Both the position numbers and the translations under genes were made by a program. A stretch of DNA of 64,000 nt from Comamonas thiooxydans (GTDB lineage Bacteria; Pseudomonadota; Gammaproteobacteria; Burkholderiales; Burkholderiaceae_C), in assembly GCF_000964545.1 (NCBI RefSeq), contig NZ_BBVD01000009.1:62001-126000 (forward strand). Direction: 5' to 3'. Below the pieces are notes generated by a model, which was given only the letters and a program-made list of their open reading frames with translations, made no database searches and was not told where the DNA came from. This document shows positions 33,258 to 41,405 of this stretch, piece by piece; within the stretch, counting starts at the first letter, position 1; every line of letters begins with the position of its first letter.

Positions 33258-33611
33258 ATGCATCCAGTTCCCAACACCAGCGCTGCTCAAACCAATGTGA
33301 GCGAGTTCATCACCGATCTGGACGGCGGCCAGTTTGACCGCATGCTGTCCATGGCCCTGGGCGAAGTCGCCGCAGGCGTGGTCGACAACGACAAAGTGGG
33401 CGAGGTCAACGTCAAGCTGCACCTTTCGCGCATTCCCGGCACCCATCAGGTGACCGTGGCACACACGTTGAAGTTCCAGCGCCCCACCGCAGACGGTAAG
33501 CGTAGCGAGGAAGTCACGCGCAAGACGGTTATGCATGTCGGCACGAATGGCGTGATGTCGCTCATCCCGGCCAACCAGCTGAAGATTCCCGGCATTGCTG
33601 TCAAGGCCTGA
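33258..33611 (+). CDS. hypothetical phage early protein
   Basis: This 117-residue protein (VSEFITDLDGGQFDRMLSMA; later VNVKLHLSRIPGTHQVTVAH) is preceded by CCGGAG at 33247. It lies just before a DUF2303-type gene; pairs of this kind are common in related prophages, where the upstream gene is often a small regulator of unknown role. It ends LIPANQLKIPGIAVKA. Function unknown. Confidence 0.6.
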   Translation: MHPVPNTSAAQTNVSEFITDLDGGQFDRMLSMALGEVAAGVVDNDKVGEVNVKLHLSRIPGTHQVTVAHTLKFQRPTADGKRSEEVTRKTVMHVGTNGVMSLIPANQLKIPGIAVKA

Positions 33612-33634
33612 AACAGCCATCACCGCAACAACCA

Positions 33635-33670
33635 GCCCGCCCGCCTGGAGTCATTTCCAGCGGGCTTTTT
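33635..33670 (+). terminator. boundary hairpin before the DUF2303-type gene
   Basis: GCCCGC (33635-33640) and GCGGGC (33660-33665) pair, followed by five T residues. The next ATG lies 27 bases on. It belongs to the repeated boundary hairpins of this block. Confidence 0.6.
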
Positions 33671-33696
33671 CTTTTCCGCAATACGACACATCAAGC

Positions 33697-34599
33697 ATGA
33701 ACAACCCCGAACAGACCACACAGGCCAACGATCAAGCCCAACTGCTGGGCGCACTGAGCGCTGCGGCACTGCCGCCCCAGTACATCAACGATCAACGCGA
33801 CACGCGGATCGAACAAATCAACTTTGCGCTGCAGATGACGCGGCCTGAGGATGGCGCTTACCTCACCGCTGCAGCCCTGCCGCATGACTTCAAGCTCGAG
33901 GATCTGGAGCAGTTCATGCCTACGCGCCGACGCGCCGCTGGCACGATGCGCACGCCCTACATCAACGACTTCGTGGCATACACCCAAGAGCACAAACAAG
34001 ACGGCTGCTGCATCTTCGTGAACGCTGACGCTATGAACGCGACCGCGGTGCTGGATCTGGGCTCCCCTACCCAGCCAGGTCATTGCGCCAGCCGGGCCAC
34101 GCTGGAGCTCAAGGCCACTGCAGCCTATGCCGCGCTCAAAAAGGTCATGAATGTAGGCCTGACTCAGCGCGGCATGGCTGAGTGGCTGGAGGACTGGGCA
34201 CCGATCCTGACCGCCAAGTCTGGAGATACGCCCATCGATATGCCCAAGGCAATTACGGCCGTGCGCAACATCTCTGTCGAGGCCATCGCGCGGTCGAATC
34301 ACGAAGAACAAGCACTGAGCACCCAGCGCTCAGCCTTCGAGAGCGTGGCGATCAAAGGCGACACGGAAACGCTGCCCACGCACATCATCGTGAAGTGCAA
34401 GCCATACCCCGAACTGATCGAGCGCGAATTCGTGATGCGCCTGAGCGTGACCACCGACGGCAAGCCCACCATGACACTGCGCCCCATGGGCTGGGAAGAG
34501 CTGATCGAGCAGATGGCCACCGAGTTTGCCGATGACATTCGCAAGTCGGTCGAAAACACACTGACCGTGCTGATCGGCACCTACGAGAAGAGCCGCTAA
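33697..34599 (+). CDS. DUF2303 family phage protein
   Basis: This 300-residue protein matches the DUF2303/YfdQ type in length and pattern: TPYINDFVAYTQEHKQDGCC, then ATAAYAALKKVMNVGLTQRG and MAEWLEDWAPILTA. It is found in many prophage early regions. Its role is unknown; the context with single-strand-binding-like and P-loop genes suggests DNA metabolism (inference). Confidence 0.72.
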   Translation: MNNPEQTTQANDQAQLLGALSAAALPPQYINDQRDTRIEQINFALQMTRPEDGAYLTAAALPHDFKLEDLEQFMPTRRRAAGTMRTPYINDFVAYTQEHKQDGCCIFVNADAMNATAVLDLGSPTQPGHCASRATLELKATAAYAALKKVMNVGLTQRGMAEWLEDWAPILTAKSGDTPIDMPKAITAVRNISVEAIARSNHEEQALSTQRSAFESVAIKGDTETLPTHIIVKCKPYPELIEREFVMRLSVTTDGKPTMTLRPMGWEELIEQMATEFADDIRKSVENTLTVLIGTYEKSR

Positions 34600-34604
34600 G
34601 CACC

Positions 34605-34859
34605 ATGGCAGACAAGAAATCCATCATCGTCTACGGCCCGCAGGGCTCGGGCAAGACCCGTCACGCCGAGGCCCTGCGCAAACACTTCGCTCTGGGCACA
34701 GTGTTCGACGGCGAGGAAGTTCATGGGGTGCAAGAGCTGCCGGCCACCGGCGCTCTCATCTTGATGACCAACGCCCCCGAGCGAAGCCGCCGCGCTCTGC
34801 ACATTGATGAAGCGCTGCGCCGCCTGCAGCACGAGCCCGCAGGCTATCCCTTCGCCTGA
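34605..34859 (+). CDS. small P-loop nucleotide-binding protein
   Basis: This 84-residue protein has a Walker A motif GPQGSGKT at residues 11-18 and a hydrophobic strand LPATGALILMTNAPERSRRA that may serve as Walker B/sensor. It is much shorter than normal P-loop ATPases and keeps only the core strand-loop-helix. It follows the DUF2303 gene by five bases. It may assist a larger partner or be a remnant. Confidence 0.6.
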   Translation: MADKKSIIVYGPQGSGKTRHAEALRKHFALGTVFDGEEVHGVQELPATGALILMTNAPERSRRALHIDEALRRLQHEPAGYPFA

Positions 34860-34932
34860 TCTACCACCTCCCCTCACCCGAGGGGAATCTGCCAAGCGCC
34901 CTCTCCGGACGCTTGCCAGATTGATTCACCCA

Positions 34933-34964
34933 GCCCGCCCGGCAGATGCCGCGTGGGCTTTTTT
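34933..34964 (+). terminator. boundary hairpin
   Basis: GCCC (34933) and GGGC (34955) close a hairpin with an inner GGC/GCC pairing, followed by six T residues. A GGAGG site and an ATG follow at 34988. Confidence 0.5.
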
Positions 34965-34987
34965 CATTGCCAGCGACAGGAGGCACC

Positions 34988-35317
34988 ATGAACCACACCG
35001 GCACCGTCTATCTCAGCCGCACCCCACCACAAGCCACCAAGGCGGCATGCGGCGTCTTCCAGCTGGAGCTGCTGGTTTATGACCGGCTTGGCAACCACCA
35101 CGTTGAGCCCTGGCGAGTGACATGGTCAGGCACGAGCGCGCAGCGCTTCTGGGACGAATACAAGAGCGAGCTGACGCCAGGCCGCGCTCTGGTCGTAAAC
35201 CTGGAGCGTGCACGCATCCACTCCCTTGTCTGCCGCCCACCACGCACCGAAATGCTCGCCAACGTGCTGAGCTGTGCGCTGGTACCGGCCCGCAGCAAGG
35301 AGGCGGCCTGTGCCTGA
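34988..35317 (+). CDS. possible OB-fold single-strand-binding-like protein
   Basis: This 109-residue protein (FQLELLVYDRLGNHHVEPWR; then VTWSGTSAQRFWDEYKSELT, and PGRALVVNLERARIHS) shows a strand order like small OB-fold SSB proteins. The usual acidic C-terminal tip is absent. AGGAGG precedes the ATG. It overlaps the next start by eight bases. The SSB idea is tentative. Confidence 0.5.
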   Translation: MNHTGTVYLSRTPPQATKAACGVFQLELLVYDRLGNHHVEPWRVTWSGTSAQRFWDEYKSELTPGRALVVNLERARIHSLVCRPPRTEMLANVLSCALVPARSKEAACA

Positions 35318-35531
35318 CAAGCTGCACTGCTTCGCCGTCACCGGCCTGATCAGCATCCCCAAAGCCACGGTCGAACGTGAGGCGCAGGCAGCCTATGCAG
35401 CCGGCCTGAAGCCCAACGATGCCTGCCCCTACCCCTTCCACAGTCAGTGCGGCCTGCACTGGCTGGCGATCTACAACCTCTGCATTCCTCTACCAAACCG
35501 CCATGCAACGTCGACCCATCAAACCCAGTGA
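35310..35531 (+). CDS. small Cys/His-containing phage protein
   Basis: This 73-residue protein starts with GTG after an ideal AAGGAGG site (35297-35303). It contains ATVEREAQAAYAAGLKPNDA and a C-terminal CPYPFHSQCGLHWLAIYNLC with Cys and His residues that could hold a metal. The pattern occurs in small phage proteins of unknown role. Confidence 0.55.
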   Translation: MPDKLHCFAVTGLISIPKATVEREAQAAYAAGLKPNDACPYPFHSQCGLHWLAIYNLCIPLPNRHATSTHQTQ

Positions 35532-35787
35532 GGACAGCGCGGTCAGCATCACTCACGCCACGCCCGTGCTGCGCAGCAGCGAACTCAAGAAGCGCCGCGC
35601 AAGCCGCTCGATCGCACCGCTGCAGACATACCCCTGGCAGGGCCGAAACAGCGAGCCCTACAAATGCCCCGAGCTCAAGGACACGCCCGGCATCCCGGCC
35701 TCACGTATGCGTGCATTTGCACTGCCAAGCCGCGTAGGCAACCGCCTGCATTACCCGGACGGCACGGTCAAGGAGCTGCCACAGTGA
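35503..35787 (+). CDS. small basic phage protein
   Basis: This 94-residue protein (MQRRPIKPSEDSAVSITHAT; later RMRAFALPSRVGNRLHYPDG) overlaps the upstream gene by 29 bases and the next by four. The centre is Arg/Lys-rich. A role in nucleic acid binding is possible. No family was recognised. Confidence 0.5.
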   Translation: MQRRPIKPSEDSAVSITHATPVLRSSELKKRRASRSIAPLQTYPWQGRNSEPYKCPELKDTPGIPASRMRAFALPSRVGNRLHYPDGTVKELPQ

Positions 35788-36275
35788 ACCGCGCCGATCG
35801 CAGAGCGGCCCGATTCAAGCGGGCACGACCGCCGAAAGAACAGTCCCTGTACCCGATCCACCTGTTGAACCACTGCCGCCCCTACGACGAGGGTGAAACG
35901 CTCAAGGACGGATTCGACACGCTGGACGCCTTCACGCGCCTGCACGAAGGCACCGGCACAGAAGACGACTTTCTTAGGGTGTCCGCTGCCCTGAATGTCG
36001 CCATGGCCAGGGCTGCAGACATTGATCAGAAGCTCGTGGATCTGATCGCGCCATCGCATGACGTCATGAACGGCCTTCGCGAGCGCTACGAGCAAACAAA
36101 GGTCATGCGCCTCACCCCCGAGGAAATCGCTCCGGTGGCAGAGGCTCTTAGCTATGCCCAGACCATCATGGACGCAAGCAGTCCACAGCAGATGCTCGAA
36201 GCACACAACACCGTCACGCGCGTGCAGGCTGAGCAGGCACGCATCAAGGCAAAGGAGAACCGCCATGCTGGGTGA
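35784..36275 (+). CDS. hypothetical phage protein, helical
   Basis: This 163-residue protein starts with GTG overlapping the previous stop (GTGA). It contains YPIHLLNHCRPYDEGETLKD and a long C-terminal helix (LEAHNTVTRVQAEQARIKAK). The pattern occurs in phage early proteins without a known role. It overlaps the next gene by 11 bases. Confidence 0.55.
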   Translation: MNRADRRAARFKRARPPKEQSLYPIHLLNHCRPYDEGETLKDGFDTLDAFTRLHEGTGTEDDFLRVSAALNVAMARAADIDQKLVDLIAPSHDVMNGLRERYEQTKVMRLTPEEIAPVAEALSYAQTIMDASSPQQMLEAHNTVTRVQAEQARIKAKENRHAG

Positions 36276-36525
36276 ACAAGCCACAGGCGCCATCGAAGGC
36301 GTCTACATCCACACCGTCAGCCACGAGCCACCGAAGGCAACCTTCCACGGCAAGCCCGCGCAGCTGGCCATCATCACCGAGGACGGCCAGATCATCGCCG
36401 CTGGCGTCAATGTGGCGCAAGAGCTCGAGGCCGCAATCGTCAGCTGCTACCGCAACACCCTCAAAGGCCTGGGCCATCTGCGCGTGCAAAGCTGCCCCAT
36501 TCCTCCACTGCGGAAAGCAGCCTAA
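36265..36525 (+). CDS. hypothetical phage protein
   Basis: This 86-residue protein (MLGEQATGAIEGVYIHTVSH; then LAIITEDGQIIAAGVNVAQE) has AAAGGAG before the start and looks like a small alpha/beta domain. No family was recognised. Confidence 0.5.
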   Translation: MLGEQATGAIEGVYIHTVSHEPPKATFHGKPAQLAIITEDGQIIAAGVNVAQELEAAIVSCYRNTLKGLGHLRVQSCPIPPLRKAA

Positions 36526-36536
36526 ACCCCCACCCC

Positions 36537-36608
36537 ATTCATTCATAGATGTGCAGTCATCTATGACAAGCCACCGGCCCGCCTTGAGCGGGCTTTTTGG
36601 TATCTGGA
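36537..36608 (+). repeat. boundary cassette: direct repeat, two hairpins, ribosome site
   Basis: The 14-base repeat ATTCATTCATAGAT (36537-36550) is followed by a perfect hairpin CATAGATG/CATCTATG (36544-36565), then GCCCGC/GCGGGC with five T residues (36577-36598) and CTGGAG (36604) before ATG 36615. A shorter version stands before the methyltransferase gene. Confidence 0.6.
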
Positions 36609-36614
36609 GTATCT

Positions 36615-37181
36615 ATGAGCACCACCTACACGCCTCACAAGGCCATCGCCTGGGTTGACGAAAATGGCATCAGCACGGCCGACTGGCATTGGAGTCCAAC
36701 CTATGCGGACGGCACGGGCAGCCTGGACGGCTGGAGTGCCTTTCTCATGACAAGCCATGACCATCCCGCAGAACTATCGAAGCACATCGAGCTCGAAAAT
36801 GGTCATCAGCTGACGCTGAGCATCTCCCCTGCAGGAGAGCACGCCAAAGTGGATGGCAACTTCATACGTTGGTCATCGCTCTTGACGCTTGGTGGTAGGC
36901 GATATGTGAGAGTAACCGACTACGCGCCTGACATCCCCACGGCATTGCAGCGCGCCACAGGCCACCAGCATGAAAGCCGCCAAGTCGGGGCACTGACTTG
37001 GTGGCGCGAGTCCGATGGCCACTGGAAGAGCTGGCTCGGCGGCATGGACCTGAGTGCCGTATTCATCTCTGGGGGCGGTAACGATCCCGACTATTGGCAC
37101 TTTCAATCTTCTGGCACTGCCCCATCGTTTGAAGAGGCTGCGCTACTGGGAGCTATGCGCACACCTTCGATTCATTCATAG
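36615..37181 (+). CDS. hypothetical phage accessory protein
   Basis: This 188-residue protein is rich in Trp and Gly (MSTTYTPHKAIAWVDENGIS; later ALTWWRESDGHWKSWLGGMD). It is flanked by two exact copies of ATTCATTCATAGAT, the second covering its stop codon, so it sits as a cassette between repeats. No family was recognised. Confidence 0.55.
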   Translation: MSTTYTPHKAIAWVDENGISTADWHWSPTYADGTGSLDGWSAFLMTSHDHPAELSKHIELENGHQLTLSISPAGEHAKVDGNFIRWSSLLTLGGRRYVRVTDYAPDIPTALQRATGHQHESRQVGALTWWRESDGHWKSWLGGMDLSAVFISGGGNDPDYWHFQSSGTAPSFEEAALLGAMRTPSIHS

Positions 37182-37255
37182 ATCTTCAAGAGTCGACCTT
37201 CTAGCACACATTAATGAATCACAGCCCGCCCCTGAGCGGGCTTTCTGTTTTCTGG
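37170..37255 (+). repeat. second boundary cassette, before the methyltransferase gene
   Basis: ATTCATTCATAGAT recurs at 37170-37183. GCCCGC (37224-37229) and GCGGGC (37236-37241) follow with TTT, then TCTGGA before ATG 37262. The layout equals that at 36537-36608. Confidence 0.6.
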
Positions 37256-37261
37256 AACCCT

Positions 37262-39013
37262 ATGCTTACCCCTCAATTTGTACTGGCACTGTCTGCCAAG
37301 CTGGTGATTGACCTGTTTGCCGGTGGCGGTGGAGCCAGCACAGGCATTGAACAGGCCATCGGCCGCCCAGTTGACATTGCGATCAACCATGACGCCGACG
37401 CCATCGGCATGCATGAAGCCAACCACCCTCAGACGCGCCACTACCGCGCCGACATCTGGGAGGTCTGCCCCCGTCAAGCCACGGGCGGGCAGCCGGTAGG
37501 CCTGCTGCATGCATCCCCGGACTGCACCCACCACAGCCAGGCGCTGGGCGGCCAGCCGCGCAGCAAAGAGATCCGCTCTCTGGCCTGGGTGGTGCCGCGC
37601 TGGGGCGGCATTGCCAAGCCGGATGTCATCACCCTGGAGAACGTGGAGCAGATGCTGCTCTGGTGCAGGCTTATTGCCAAGCGCTGCCCTGAAACCGGCC
37701 GCGTTGTCACGCTGGACAAGCTGAAGACTGCCAAGGGCAAGACCACCTACCGCGTAGCAGACCCAGGCGAGCGCGTGCCGCGCCATAACCAGTATCTGGT
37801 GCCAGACAAGAAGCAGCTTGGCAAGACCTGGAATCGCTTTGTGCAGATGCTGCGCAATCAGGGCTATGTCGTGCAGTGGCGCGTGCTCTGCAATGCTGAT
37901 GTCGGCTGCAAGAGCACCCGGACCCGGCTCTATATGATCGCCCGCCGCGACGGTCTGCCCATCGTTTGGCCCGAGAAGACACATGCCAAGAAGCCAGTAG
38001 GCAAACTCAAGCCGCACAAATGGTCTGCAGAGTGCATCGACTGGAGCATTCCCGGTACCAGCATATTCGGCCGTAAGAAAGATCTGGCCGAGGCCACGAT
38101 GCGCCGCATAGCCCACGGCATGCAGAAATACGTGCTGGGCAGCAAGGATCCTTTCATCGTTGAGGGCGCGGCTCGCACCTTGGTTCAGATGGGTTATGGA
38201 GAGCGAGAAGGTCAGGAGCCGCGCGCTCTGGATCTGCAGCAGGCCTTCGGCACCGTGGTTGCTGGTGGCAACAAGTTCGCAACAGCTTCTGCCTACCTTG
38301 TGCAAGCGGGCCATGGCGAGGGCACTGGCGCGACAAAGCGCCGCAGCCACGGCACCAACGACATCAGGGGCCCCATCGGCACGATCACCGCCAGCGGTGG
38401 CGGCCAGAGCCTGGCAACTGCATTCATGGTCCAAGCCAATGGCGGATTCAACACCACCCCAGCACGTGACCTGCGCGGCGGCATGTCCACAGTCACAACA
38501 AGCGGAAGCCAGCAGCAGTTGGCCGTAGCTCACCTGACCACCCTACGCCGCAACAGCACTGGCAAGGCCATGACCGAACCGGTGCCAGTGGTGGCAGCAG
38601 GCGGCGAGCATCACGCCTTGCTGCGCTATGAGCTGGGCAAAGAGGACGAAGCCGGTGCTCTGCGCTGCGCTGCATTCCTCATGCGGTACCACGGAAGCGG
38701 CGGCCAATGGTCTGATCTGCGCGAGCCGGCAACGACCATCACCACACGCGACCGCCTGGCACTGGTGACCGTCTGGCTCAAGGGCGAGCCATGGGTGATC
38801 GTAGACATCACGCTGCGCATGCTGGTGCCGCGCGAGCTCTACAACGCTCAGGACTTCCCGTCGGACTACATCATTGATCGCACGGCCGCAGGCAAGCCCC
38901 TGACGAAAACGGCACAGGTACGGATGGCCGGCAACAGTGTCAGCCCTCTACCCATGCGGCTGATCGTGGCCGCGAACTACAGCGAATCGGGCCAGCTGCG
39001 AAAAGTCGCCTAA
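37262..39013 (+). CDS. DNA (cytosine-5)-methyltransferase
   Basis: This 583-residue enzyme should methylate cytosine in phage and host DNA with S-adenosylmethionine. Motif I is DLFAGGGGAS (17-26). Motif IV reads SPDCTHHS with the nucleophile at Cys88, as in phage enzymes that have PDC in place of PPC. ENV lies at 126-128, KSTRTRLYMIA gives motif VIII, and GNSVSPLPM gives motif X. The target-recognition part (about 320-510) holds five loose repeats of a TVTASGG-LATA type. It probably protects the phage from restriction. No restriction enzyme partner is next to it. Confidence 0.88.
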   Translation: MLTPQFVLALSAKLVIDLFAGGGGASTGIEQAIGRPVDIAINHDADAIGMHEANHPQTRHYRADIWEVCPRQATGGQPVGLLHASPDCTHHSQALGGQPRSKEIRSLAWVVPRWGGIAKPDVITLENVEQMLLWCRLIAKRCPETGRVVTLDKLKTAKGKTTYRVADPGERVPRHNQYLVPDKKQLGKTWNRFVQMLRNQGYVVQWRVLCNADVGCKSTRTRLYMIARRDGLPIVWPEKTHAKKPVGKLKPHKWSAECIDWSIPGTSIFGRKKDLAEATMRRIAHGMQKYVLGSKDPFIVEGAARTLVQMGYGEREGQEPRALDLQQAFGTVVAGGNKFATASAYLVQAGHGEGTGATKRRSHGTNDIRGPIGTITASGGGQSLATAFMVQANGGFNTTPARDLRGGMSTVTTSGSQQQLAVAHLTTLRRNSTGKAMTEPVPVVAAGGEHHALLRYELGKEDEAGALRCAAFLMRYHGSGGQWSDLREPATTITTRDRLALVTVWLKGEPWVIVDITLRMLVPRELYNAQDFPSDYIIDRTAAGKPLTKTAQVRMAGNSVSPLPMRLIVAANYSESGQLRKVA

Positions 39014-39059
39014 CCACCAACACCCCAGCCCGCCACTGAGCGGGCTTTTATTTCTGGAG
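39009..39059 (+). repeat. boundary cassette before the 230-residue gene
   Basis: CACCCCAGCCCGCC leads into a hairpin GCCCGC/GCGGGC (39028-39045), then TTTTA and CTGGAG (39054). Almost the same 45 bases recur at 39753-39800, after the next gene. Confidence 0.55.
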
Positions 39060-39065
39060 ACACGA

Positions 39066-39758
39066 ATGCCCCGAGAAATTGCATGCACCGAGGATCGTTT
39101 CCTCAAGGATGCGCAAGCACACCAGATGGAAGTCGTGCGCGACGACGGTGTGAACCGTCATTTGCGGTTCAAAGATCCGAACAGCCGCGCCTACTGGTTC
39201 GACATCATCACTTGGCCAGGCACGCTGTGCATCGATGGTGATATGGGAACTTTCGTATTCCGACGCTTGCAGGACATGTTCGAGTTCTTTCGCACTGATC
39301 AAGAGCATTTCAACAAAACAGGACGCGCCGATCGACTGGCAATCAACCCTGGCTACTGGGACGAGAAGCTGCTCGCGCCGGCGCCAAGGGATGTCATGGA
39401 ATTTAGTGCCGATAGTTTTCGGCAGCATGTCAAAGAGGCATTTGATAGCTGGGCGGAGTGCAGCGAACCCGATGCTGAATACAGCACCCAGGCGGAGCGC
39501 GACAAATTCAGCGACGACAAGGCCGCGCTTTGGAGTGCTCTGAACGATGAAGTTCTATCGACTGCCGATGATGGCGAAGTGCGAGCCTACGACGCTGCCC
39601 GCGACTTTCGATGCGATGACGTGCCTGGCTTTCAGATGGATGACTGCTGGGAGTGGAACTGCAAGGAATTCAAATTCCATTTCCTCTGGAACTGCTATGC
39701 CATCGCCTGGGGGATCAAGGCCTACGACAACGCGAAGCAACAAGCATCTGCCACCTAA
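39066..39758 (+). CDS. hypothetical phage accessory protein
   Basis: This 230-residue acidic protein (YWFDIITWPGTLCIDGDMGT; later WEWNCKEFKFHFLWNCYAIA) contains a run of aromatic residues near the C-terminus. It is bracketed by two near-identical boundary cassettes. Similar-looking proteins occur in prophage accessory blocks, but no function is known to me. Confidence 0.55.
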   Translation: MPREIACTEDRFLKDAQAHQMEVVRDDGVNRHLRFKDPNSRAYWFDIITWPGTLCIDGDMGTFVFRRLQDMFEFFRTDQEHFNKTGRADRLAINPGYWDEKLLAPAPRDVMEFSADSFRQHVKEAFDSWAECSEPDAEYSTQAERDKFSDDKAALWSALNDEVLSTADDGEVRAYDAARDFRCDDVPGFQMDDCWEWNCKEFKFHFLWNCYAIAWGIKAYDNAKQQASAT

Positions 39759-39800
39759 CCAACACCCCAGCCCGCCGCCGCGGGCTTTTCTCATTCTGGG
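39753..39800 (+). repeat. boundary cassette after the 230-residue gene
   Basis: CTAACCAACACCCCAGCCCG opens this copy. The hairpin GCCCGC/GCGGGC (39770-39785, four-base loop) is followed by TTTTC and TCTGGGAG before ATG 39811. Confidence 0.55.
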
Positions 39801-39810
39801 AGCCACCTAT

Positions 39811-40869
39811 ATGCAAGACAAGACACCTGAAATCACAGACAGCCAAGTCATTGCCATCACCACCGCTTACGTGCAAGGTATGGGCAAAGGGCTGACTGCT
39901 GGCTGGAGCAATTCTGAGATCGCAAACCCATACAGCAGTGAATGGGGCTGTGATGCGGCATGGAGAATTGGCTACAACGAAGGGAAAAAGCGAGCCAGGC
40001 AAGAACCTCTGGAAGAACCCGAAGCCGTGGCAGTGCCTGATGCTCAAGAAGCATTTGAGCTGGCTTATGCGACCGAATGGCACAAGTCGCGCCATGGCGA
40101 TGAGACTGTGGAGCAGCTGGCTGCAGAGGTTAAAAGTTGGCGCGAAGGCGCAACCTACGGCGACGACTTGCCTCGCCTGCGATTCGGCTGGGAAGGCTAT
40201 CAATGGGCGCTTGCCGCCACCACAGAAGCCGGCGCTGCAGATGGCGAGAAAATGTTGGGGCCACGCCAGAACCATCTTCCTAACTGCAACGATGAGGCTT
40301 GCCTTGAATGCAGCAGCCTGATTCCTGATGAGTGGGTTAGCAAGACACCTGCAGCCGCGCCAGTGGTGCTGCCTGAGACCGATGCGGCAGTCACGGAAGT
40401 GATGGGGCTGGTGCAGGACTACTTTGTGACCGGGATGGATAAGGCGCGCAGCACCATCGAAACGAAGCTGCGCGCCCTTCTGGCTACTGCTACCGGACTT
40501 CCCGCGCAGGTGGTTGTTGAATTTGAACAAATTGGCACTGCGGGTCCATTCCCAATCTCGAATGGCCGAGTGCAATTGCCAGAAGTGACGATGGTTGATT
40601 TGGCGCGAATGCTCAAACCCACCATTGATTCTTTGGCGCAGGCAGACACGCGGGATGCGGAGTTGCTGCGCGGGCTGCATTGGGCAACCACTCTGTTAGA
40701 CACACCCGCAGGCGATGCCTACCACGAGGCTATGCAAGCCGAAGCCATGAATGTTTCCGATGCTCTGAATGGCGAAGTTGCGAAAGCGTCAATTGAGCAG
40801 TACCGAGGCATCTTGAATGCGGGCCTCACCGCAGCCCGCGCCGCTATCGCGGCAGCAAAGGGGGAGTGA
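39811..40869 (+). CDS. hypothetical phage protein, modular
   Basis: This 352-residue protein has an N-terminal part (MQDKTPEITDSQVIAITTAY) with WGCDAAWRIGYNEGKKRA, a Cys motif CNDEACLECSS at about 153-163, and a C-terminal helical part (LLRGLHWATTLLDTPAGDAY; then AAIAAAKGE). The ending IAAAKGE resembles the ends of the next two proteins (IATAKEGG; IAAQTAHGSE), so these genes may share a short duplicated tail. Function unknown. Confidence 0.55.
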   Translation: MQDKTPEITDSQVIAITTAYVQGMGKGLTAGWSNSEIANPYSSEWGCDAAWRIGYNEGKKRARQEPLEEPEAVAVPDAQEAFELAYATEWHKSRHGDETVEQLAAEVKSWREGATYGDDLPRLRFGWEGYQWALAATTEAGAADGEKMLGPRQNHLPNCNDEACLECSSLIPDEWVSKTPAAAPVVLPETDAAVTEVMGLVQDYFVTGMDKARSTIETKLRALLATATGLPAQVVVEFEQIGTAGPFPISNGRVQLPEVTMVDLARMLKPTIDSLAQADTRDAELLRGLHWATTLLDTPAGDAYHEAMQAEAMNVSDALNGEVAKASIEQYRGILNAGLTAARAAIAAAKGE

Positions 40870-41405
40870 TGGCTGAAGCAATTTATATCGCAGGGTTCTA
40901 CATCTGCTTCGTATGGTCCGTCAAACAACACCTGGCCATTCGCGTACTTCGCAGGGACATGAATGCGGCCGATGAACGAATCAGCCGTTATCGAGTGGCC
41001 GTGGTTGCGATCGACAAATGGTGCGGCCATGAGTCGCCAGAGGCGCGGCTTATTGCTGCGTTCATCGGCGCATCAGGAGAAGGGCGAAGCATGAACGGCG
41101 GAACTCCCATCAAGGACGAGGTCTGCGATGTATCAGGTACTCGCGATCAACTGCGCAGGCTGCAGCTGGCTGCTCAGGCACACGCGCGGGATGCGGGTAA
41201 CGAATGGCAGGACATCAGCACGCTACCCACTTGCGACGATCTGATCTGGCTGTACTGCCAGGACACAAACACCGTCGATGGACCTGTCGCCCCGAGTCCG
41301 ATCTACGAGGACTCTTGGACTCATTGGGCATACGCCGAAGCACCAAGCACCGCAAGCATCAACCGCGCCGCTATCGCTACAGCAAAGGAAGGTGGTACAG
41401 CATGA
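40869..41405 (+). CDS. hypothetical phage protein with N-terminal membrane helix
   Basis: This 178-residue protein starts at TGATG, overlapping the upstream stop. An N-terminal hydrophobic segment (IYIAGFYICFVWSV) may anchor it. A helical part and a C-terminal domain (WQDISTLPTCDDLIWLYCQD) follow; the latter resembles short domains found singly in phage accessory proteins. It overlaps the next gene by four bases. Confidence 0.5.
   Translation: MAEAIYIAGFYICFVWSVKQHLAIRVLRRDMNAADERISRYRVAVVAIDKWCGHESPEARLIAAFIGASGEGRSMNGGTPIKDEVCDVSGTRDQLRRLQLAAQAHARDAGNEWQDISTLPTCDDLIWLYCQDTNTVDGPVAPSPIYEDSWTHWAYAEAPSTASINRAAIATAKEGGTA

Noticed and set aside
34605..34859. Small P-loop protein as a terminase or helicase fragment
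   Set aside because: Only Walker A is recognisable; no neighbouring motif supports either family.
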